NCBI GenBank assembly: GCA_002474325.1
Contig: DKNL01000331.1
Span: 4,631-16,068 of the forward strand
Reading direction: 5' to 3'
Source: Opitutales bacterium UBA7389
GTDB taxonomy: Bacteria; Verrucomicrobiota; Verrucomicrobiia; Opitutales; Opitutaceae
DNA: 11,438 nucleotides
A program made the position numbers and the translations under genes. Shown piece after piece: positions 6,805 to 11,438 of this stretch (the first letter of the stretch is position 1; the number at the start of each line of letters is the position of its first letter). The notes beneath the pieces are model-generated. The model did no database searches, was not told the DNA's origin, and saw nothing but the letters and a program-made list of their open reading frames with translations.

Positions 6805-9042
6805 ATGCCAACACATCGTTCTATAATTTACGCTTCCTTCGCCGTACTGCTGTCTCTCGTAGTTGAAGCAGAGCCGCCCATCCGGTCAAACATCCTTTAC
6901 TTTTATGTGGATGACATGGGATGGGGAGCGCTAGGCCCCAATGGCCAATTCGAGCGCAAAGTTAATGGCCAGCCTTACTTGATCACGCCAACTTTGGACC
7001 GGATGGCAGAAGAGGGCGTTACGTTTGCCCGTTCCTATGGTTGCACGGTCTGTTCACCAGCCCGCTCCTCGCAGCAAACCGGTTTTCATCAAGGGCACAC
7101 CTTCGCCGATCAAAACGATCCAGATAACGCGAAGAAAGCGATACGCACGGAAGATCTCACGATGGGCGACACGCTTTCTGGGGCGGGTTATGTGACTGGC
7201 TATTGGGGAAAGTGGGGATATGGAGGATCAGCAAACAAAGATCCGTATCCGAAGATCCTGAATGTGGAGACGCTTCCCACCTCGCATGGCTATGAGCATG
7301 TGGTTGCGGAGCTCCATCACGTCAGGGCGCACACTTTCTATCAGCCGAATTTGTGGAAGGCTCCTGCTGCTCCAGGGGCTAGGGGAGGATTGGAACTCGT
7401 CCCCAATTCCATAGAACGATATAGGAATCGTCCAGAATATCCCAATACGCCTGCTTTGCAGAATCATCCGGACTATCCGAAAATTGCGTATTGCGATGAT
7501 GTATATGCCTTTGCGGCTCTCGATTTTGTTCGCATACAGGCTCAGAATTACAACGCAACTGGCCAGCCTTTCTTTGCGTTGCTAGCTGGACAGGTTCCAC
7601 ATTCTCCATTTGACGAAATCGAGGGATTGCCGGAATGGGACAAAGCTTACCGCAAGAAATCGTGGTTCAAGGGCCTGCCGGATCAAGACAAGCAGTGGGC
7701 AGCGATGATTACTCGCATCGATGCTCATTTTGGAAACATCCTTGACGCTTTGGAGGATCCGAATGGCGATGGGGACAATTCGGATTCAGTTGCCGATAAG
7801 ACGCTGATTGTCTTTCAATCGGACAATGGAGGCCCTAGGGGGGCGGGATTGAATACGTTCGCCTCGAACTCGGTTTTAAGCGGTTTCAAGACGCGTATTC
7901 AAGAAGGGGGGATTCGAGTGCCATTGATGATGCGGTTGCCGGCCGATTTTAAGCCCATGGAGGATATGGGGCCTGGATCGAAAACGGATCGCATCGTGGA
8001 TGTAACGGATCTGCTGCCGACTTTCTGTGAACTGGCAGGCGTACCCGCCCCGTTGGCCGCAGATGGCGTGTCATTGGCGCCAGCCTTGACGGGGAGGGGT
8101 CATCAACGTGTGAGGGAGTTTTTGATACATGAAGCGGGTAATGGCCAATCGATTATCCGAGGAGACTACAAACTCATACGGTCAAAAGAGGGCTTGGCCC
8201 TTTTCAACCTCATAAAGGATCCGGGTGAGTCGAAAGACCTGGCAGATAGATATCCCGACATGGTGATAGAGCTGCATAAGTTAATGCTAGCCGAGCGCGT
8301 CGATGAGCCGAAAGGCTTTGCCAACACCTATCATGAGTGGATTGGACCAGACGACGGAGCTTTTTCTCTTGGGAAAAGTTGGTCGGGCTACGTTTATGCA
8401 AACGAGGGGATCACCTATATGAAGGATCATGGGGATCCGAGAGTTTCTTGGGTGGCTCGCATCGCAAATGAAGGAAGCAGCGCTTCCCAAGTGACTGTGG
8501 ATCGGAGTACATCCTTACTAGGTCTCGAGATTACGGGAACTGATTACAGTCAAACTGTGCAAGTGCCGGCTGGAGTTGAGCTTATCGGAAGAAATGAAAT
8601 ACGAGTTTCGGATAAGGGCATTCTTGAGCTAGGCGAGGGAATCGTTTCCTCGGTTCGTTGGGTGGATGTAATGGAAGGTGGCGAATTAAGAGGCGGCGGT
8701 TCCGTCAATTCATCGGTTTTTAGTGATGGGATTGTTGCAGCGAATAACTCCCTTCGTATTTTTAAGGATTACGTGGCTTCGAACTCAAGCCAACTGCTCG
8801 TCGAATTGGAAGCGAGTGGAAATCGCGGTTTGAAGATAGGCGGATCTGCGCATCTTGATGGAGATTTGCAGATTGTCGTTTCGAGCAGCCGCTCTCTTGA
8901 ACAGGGCAAGCGTTTCGAGATCCTGACTGCCGATTCCGTAAGAGGACGATTTTCCAATGCGAACGACGAGGTCGTATCGAGTGACGGCCAATCGTTCCGC
9001 ATCGAGTACGGAGGGGCTTCCGTATCATTGATTGTCCAGTAG
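6805..9042 (+). CDS. Secreted type I sulfatase with C-terminal beta-rich repeat tail
   Basis: This 745-residue protein begins with a signal peptide (hydrophobic SIIYASFAVLLSLVV, cleavage near VEA before E23). The sulfatase domain covers about residues 27-510. Metal ligands D36-D37 lie in YVDDMGWG. The formylglycine motif is C83-S-P-A-R87, the cysteine-type CxPxR site that needs an anaerobic or FGE-type maturase. D340-N341 lie in FQSDNGGP, and GFKTRIQEGGIRVPLMMR is the usual active-site strand. From about residue 515 to the end there is a glycine- and valine-rich, short-strand tail (LGLEITG, NEIRVSDKGILELGEG, RWVDVMEGGELRGGGSV) resembling the autotransporter-type or right-handed beta-helix regions found in many verrucomicrobial enzymes. 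No PEP-CTERM or sorting motif follows. The likely role is hydrolysis of sulfate esters on a polysaccharide outside the cytoplasm; the substrate is unknown. No strong ribosome binding site precedes the ATG. Confidence 0.93.
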   Translation: MPTHRSIIYASFAVLLSLVVEAEPPIRSNILYFYVDDMGWGALGPNGQFERKVNGQPYLITPTLDRMAEEGVTFARSYGCTVCSPARSSQQTGFHQGHTFADQNDPDNAKKAIRTEDLTMGDTLSGAGYVTGYWGKWGYGGSANKDPYPKILNVETLPTSHGYEHVVAELHHVRAHTFYQPNLWKAPAAPGARGGLELVPNSIERYRNRPEYPNTPALQNHPDYPKIAYCDDVYAFAALDFVRIQAQNYNATGQPFFALLAGQVPHSPFDEIEGLPEWDKAYRKKSWFKGLPDQDKQWAAMITRIDAHFGNILDALEDPNGDGDNSDSVADKTLIVFQSDNGGPRGAGLNTFASNSVLSGFKTRIQEGGIRVPLMMRLPADFKPMEDMGPGSKTDRIVDVTDLLPTFCELAGVPAPLAADGVSLAPALTGRGHQRVREFLIHEAGNGQSIIRGDYKLIRSKEGLALFNLIKDPGESKDLADRYPDMVIELHKLMLAERVDEPKGFANTYHEWIGPDDGAFSLGKSWSGYVYANEGITYMKDHGDPRVSWVARIANEGSSASQVTVDRSTSLLGLEITGTDYSQTVQVPAGVELIGRNEIRVSDKGILELGEGIVSSVRWVDVMEGGELRGGGSVNSSVFSDGIVAANNSLRIFKDYVASNSSQLLVELEASGNRGLKIGGSAHLDGDLQIVVSSSRSLEQGKRFEILTADSVRGRFSNANDEVVSSDGQSFRIEYGGASVSLIVQ

Positions 9043-9086
9043 CGATTGACTTGTTGACCTAGAGACTCCTAGCTTCCCTCCCACTG

Positions 9087-9902
9087 GTGAGGCTTAGAAT
9101 CATATTGGGTACGCTATCAGCGATACTGCTTTTGGAACTTTGTTTTTCGCAGAGATCTTTTCGGCAAGGAGGCAGAATGAGTTCTTATCCCGATCGTAGG
9201 GAGTTCCCCGTTTGGGAGAACGAGCCAGAGTTTGAGGAGGATGTATTCACTTTTGCCCGCATTCGATATACGCCTCACTACTTCAGGGGCTGGGATGGGG
9301 ACTATCCAGAAGCGGACCTGAACATTTCCTACCGACTGCAGGAGCTCACTTCAATGAAAGTGAACCCAAATCCAGTAGTACTCGATTTGACGGATCCGGA
9401 CCTGAAAAATTATCCCTTCATCTTCATCATTGCTCCTCGGTCGGTGATTTTCACCGATGCCGAAGCGGAAGCTTTAGGAGATTACTTGCTAAATGGAGGG
9501 TTTCTCATGGTGGACGAGTTTTGGGGGCCCGAGCAATGGGATCATTTCTATGTGCAGATGAAGCGAGTCCTACCCGAGCACGAGCCCCAAGAACTGTCAT
9601 TGGACCACGAGATTTTCCACAACGTTTATTCTTTCAAGGAGAAGCCGCAGGTGGTCGCCATTCACTTTTGGCGGCAGGGATATCGCTATCACCCAGTGCC
9701 CGGAATCGAGCAGGACCCAGATCCCCACTTCTACGGAATCTTCGACGATCGTGGACGGATGATGGTGATTCTATGCCACAATAATGACTTGGTTGATGGT
9801 TGGGAACGGGAAGGGGAGGATGAAGGCTTTTTTCGCCAGTATTCAGAGTGCAGCTCCTATCCAATGGGGATCAATATAATCACTTACGCCATGACGCATT
9901 GA
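9087..9902 (+). CDS. DUF4159 domain protein, exported
   Basis: This 271-residue protein starts at GTG 9087 with a signal-peptide-like stretch (LRIILGTLSAILLLELCFSQ). The rest is a single DUF4159 domain: FARIRYTPHYFRGWDGDYPEADLN (from about residue 55), FIFIIAPRSVIFTDAEAEAL, then DYLLNGGFLMVDEFWG, and the end GRMMVILCHNNDLVDGWERE and YPMGINIITYAMTH, all typical of the family. The fold is related to glutamine-amidotransferase-like/ThuA-like domains; no activity is known. A cysteine occurs near the leader end, but the residue before it is leucine, so a lipobox is unlikely. It lies 44 bases after the sulfatase, same strand, and probably shares its transcript. No ribosome binding site is seen before the GTG, while a strong one precedes the internal ATG 9177; export of relatives favours the longer form. 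Confidence 0.87.
   Translation: MRLRIILGTLSAILLLELCFSQRSFRQGGRMSSYPDRREFPVWENEPEFEEDVFTFARIRYTPHYFRGWDGDYPEADLNISYRLQELTSMKVNPNPVVLDLTDPDLKNYPFIFIIAPRSVIFTDAEAEALGDYLLNGGFLMVDEFWGPEQWDHFYVQMKRVLPEHEPQELSLDHEIFHNVYSFKEKPQVVAIHFWRQGYRYHPVPGIEQDPDPHFYGIFDDRGRMMVILCHNNDLVDGWEREGEDEGFFRQYSECSSYPMGINIITYAMTH
9166..9172 (+). promoter_or_regulatory. Internal Shine-Dalgarno before ATG 9177
   Basis: AAGGAGG lies 4 bases before the in-frame ATG at 9177 inside the DUF4159 gene. It is the best anti-16S match in this gene and could drive a shorter, leaderless form that stays in the cytoplasm. It may also be an accident of the Gln-Gly-Gly codons. Spacing is slightly short. Confidence 0.35.
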
Positions 9903-9929
9903 ATCCTTGTTTCGCGAAGCGGAAAGGAT
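9903..9929 (+). other. Small hairpin in the DUF4159/SMP-30 gap
   Basis: ATCCTT and AAGGAT form a perfect 6-base stem around a 15-base loop that itself contains the palindrome TTCGCGAA. It sits directly after the DUF4159 stop codon. There is no T-run, so it may be an RNA processing or stability element rather than a terminator, or chance. Confidence 0.25.
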
Positions 9930-9930
9930 C

Positions 9931-9934
9931 AAGG
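9931..9934 (+). promoter_or_regulatory. Ribosome binding site of the SMP-30-like gene
   Basis: AAGG lies 7 bases before the ATG at 9942, a good position. It shows that the translation start of this disrupted gene is still intact. Confidence 0.45.
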
Positions 9935-9941
9935 TCTTGTA

Positions 9942-10553
9942 ATGAGAAAAGGTTTCTTTGTCCCTAATTGGAGCTTTCCAGCGGTGGGTATCATCCTATT
10001 TTTACCCCTATTGGTCCTGGCTTCCGATGGACAGGATTTGATTTTCGAAGAAGGTTCTGAATGGGAATTGATTTCTGGTGGACATCAGTTCGCTGAAGGC
10101 ATAGCCTGGGAACAGGAAGGGTACTTTTACTTTACCGACGTGCCTCGGGCATTACTCTTCAAGGTCGATGCCCAAACGGGTAAAAAAACTTTGCTGGATG
10201 ACAACACGGGCCAAGCTAATGGAATCACGTTTGGGGCGGATGGTCGGCTCTACGGTTGCGCTCGCGGGGCGAGTACAATCTACGCTTGGAATCCAATGAC
10301 TTGGGCCAAATTGCCTGTCGCTCGTGGTCCGGCCTCCAATGACATTGCTCTTCTGGATAACGGAACGATTTTCTTTTCCGATCCGGCTGAGCGCACGGTT
10401 TGGCACGTCGATCTCGTATAAGGCGAATTAAGTAAGGTTTTGGATACGGGTTGGGCTCCCAATGGAATGTCCCTGTCGCTAGACCAGCGGATTCTCCTCG
10501 AAGCGGAATTTAACTCGATTCGAAATCTTGCGTTGAGTGAAAACCGATTCTAG
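9942..10553 (+). pseudogene. SMP-30/gluconolactonase-like gene, broken by TAA and truncated
   Basis: The frame starts with a signal peptide (VGIILFLPLLVLAS) followed by SMP-30/gluconolactonase/LRE propeller sequence: FAEGIAW with the metal-ligand glutamate E52, GQANGITFGADGRLYGCARG, and ASNDIALLDNGTIFFSDPAE with the ligand asparagine N133. Codon 160 (10419-10421) is TAA. The same frame then continues with clear family sequence, LDTGWAPNGMSLSLDQRILL, up to TAG at 10551 and TAA at 10554. The expected aspartate ligand in the next strand appears to be glutamate (LLEAEF). Relatives are near 290-300 residues, so about the last 100 are missing. Intact members are calcium- or zinc-dependent lactonases or related exported propellers. 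The gene sits between DUF4159 and the PQQ-like propeller, in the same direction. A short 159-residue product could be made but would be an incomplete propeller. Confidence 0.82.
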
Positions 10554-10562
10554 TAACCGGAA

Positions 10563-11438
10563 ATGAAGGGAGCGGAAAATCGAAAAATACGTTGGTGGCC
10601 GATGTGGGTCATTTGGGGCCTCGGAATAGCCGGGATCCTTCTGGGGGCTTCCTTTGGTGGAGATGTATCTCGTCAACAAGGAGTTATGCGGAACATAGCG
10701 ATATTCATAGCTTGTTTGGCCCTTTCGCTCTTTTGGCTAATCTTGTTTTCTCGCTTGGTGTGGCGAAAGCGAATAACCGCCTTGGGAGTCATTTGCTTTG
10801 TTGCTGTTGTTACCGGGTCGCTTTTTCGTTACGAAGGCGTATCTGGCGACCTCATTCCCATAGTGAAGTGGCGGTGGTCACATGTAGAAAAGGGCGAGTT
10901 GGGCGACACAGATGTCAACGATTCTATTATCGCTGGAGCTTACCCCCAATTTTTGGGACCTAATCGTAACGCTACCGTGACTGAGCTGGACCTTTCGAAT
11001 GACTGGGCTACCGATGGACCAAAGTTGATTTGGCGCCGGCCGATTGGGGAGGCTTGGTCAGGATTCGCGATTTCCGGCATCAATGCGGTAACCCAGGAAC
11101 AGCGAGACGATAGCGAGTTGGTGACCTGCTATCATTTGCTTACGGGGGAAGAGCTTTGGGAATCTAGCGTTTCCGCCAGATATGACAATGCCCTCGGCGG
11201 GGTTGGACCGAGGGCGACCCCGGCCATCGATGGGGGGCGTGTTTACGCGGTAGGTGCGACGGGCGAACTTAGTTGCCTAGACCTGATTTCCGGAAAAAAA
11301 CTTTGGGGTTTCAATATTCTTGAGAAGCATGAGGCCAAACTTCCCGATTGGGGCGTGGCGGGCTCTCCTCTGATTCATGGTGATCTCGTTATATTGAGTC
11401 CAGGAGGACGGAACGGGAGTTCACTGGTGGCCTACGAT
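10563..11438 (+). CDS. Membrane-anchored PQQ-like (BamB-type) beta-propeller protein, 3' end outside the window
   Basis: The frame is open from ATG 10563 to the window edge (292 codons, no stop). The N-terminal region has three predicted membrane helices at about residues 11-32, 43-66 and 71-89, with basic flanks (ENRKIRWW, WRKR). From residue 127 the propeller begins with YPQFLGPNRNATVTELDL, followed by PKLIWRRPIGEAWSGFAISG, TCYHLLTGEELWE, GPRATPAIDGGRVYAVGATG and LDLISGKKLW: PQQ-enzyme-type repeats in which TGxxLW marks each blade. Such proteins usually act in the periplasm; some are dehydrogenase relatives, but many bind no quinone, and the cofactor cannot be judged from this part. It starts 9 bases after the last stop of the SMP-30-like pseudogene, so it probably shares a transcript with it. 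The ribosome binding site is weak. A competing frame at 10592-10963 is a shadow. Confidence 0.87.
   Translation, partial: MKGAENRKIRWWPMWVIWGLGIAGILLGASFGGDVSRQQGVMRNIAIFIACLALSLFWLILFSRLVWRKRITALGVICFVAVVTGSLFRYEGVSGDLIPIVKWRWSHVEKGELGDTDVNDSIIAGAYPQFLGPNRNATVTELDLSNDWATDGPKLIWRRPIGEAWSGFAISGINAVTQEQRDDSELVTCYHLLTGEELWESSVSARYDNALGGVGPRATPAIDGGRVYAVGATGELSCLDLISGKKLWGFNILEKHEAKLPDWGVAGSPLIHGDLVILSPGGRNGSSLVAYD

Noticed and set aside
6678..6866. 62-codon plus-strand frame before the sulfatase
   Set aside because: It overlaps the sulfatase signal peptide region, starts at TTG, and has no family resemblance.
6280..10421. Reassigned TAA codon in this organism
   Set aside because: The PSD1 gene ends with TAA at its canonical C-terminus, and the other intact genes contain no internal TAA, so decay or error is the simpler explanation.
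10592..10963. 123-codon plus-strand frame near the window end
   Set aside because: It overlaps the PQQ-propeller frame, which is open to the edge and carries clear membrane helices and propeller motifs. This alternative frame has neither.
1..11438. CRISPR array, insertion sequence, tRNA/rRNA or long repeats
   Set aside because: No regularly spaced repeats, transposase, terminal inverted repeats or RNA gene patterns were seen by reading the window.

Overview
The window looks like chromosomal DNA of a heterotrophic, probably marine or aquatic member of the Verrucomicrobiota/Planctomycetota group, most likely Verrucomicrobiota. This is inferred from gene content: a PSCyt2/PSD1 (DUF1549/DUF1553) protein paired with a Tat-exported DUF1501 protein, a secreted sulfatase with a beta-rich repeat tail, a stand-alone DUF4159 protein and a PQQ-type beta-propeller are a characteristic set there. 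No 16S rRNA or ribosomal gene is present to confirm it. Base composition looks near 50% GC. Several genes start at GTG or TTG.

Layout: (1) bases 1-3556, plus strand, hold a 5'-truncated PSD1-family gene followed 16 bases later by DUF1501. (2) Bases 3602-5989, minus strand, hold a compact three-gene operon read as DoxX-like membrane protein, FAD-dependent amine-oxidase-like flavoprotein, then DUF2071 protein. The last two appear to be coupled by a TTGA start/stop overlap. (3) Bases 5990-6198 are a divergent intergenic region. (4) Bases 6199-6612, plus strand, hold a BLUF blue-light sensor gene with an in-frame TAA at codon 28; only the part after that stop is an open frame. (5) Bases 6805-9902 encode an exported sulfatase with a C-terminal beta-rich tail and a DUF4159 protein. 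(6) Bases 9942-10553 are an SMP-30/gluconolactonase-like gene broken by an in-frame TAA and ending about 100 residues early. (7) From 10563 to the window end runs the start of a PQQ-like beta-propeller protein with three predicted N-terminal membrane helices, still open at the edge.

How the parts may work together: the plus-strand genes encode mainly exported proteins that fit breakdown of sulfated polysaccharide or related surface and periplasmic chemistry, but substrates cannot be read from sequence. The minus-strand operon pairs a flavoprotein with a small membrane protein and DUF2071. Its divergent placement beside a BLUF sensor suggests, as inference only, a light- or redox-linked membrane or lipid function. 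The two disrupted genes (BLUF and SMP-30-like) suggest recent gene decay in this strain, or errors in the assembly.

I saw no tRNA, rRNA, CRISPR array, insertion sequence or long repeat. No stretch without a gene exceeds about 210 bases.
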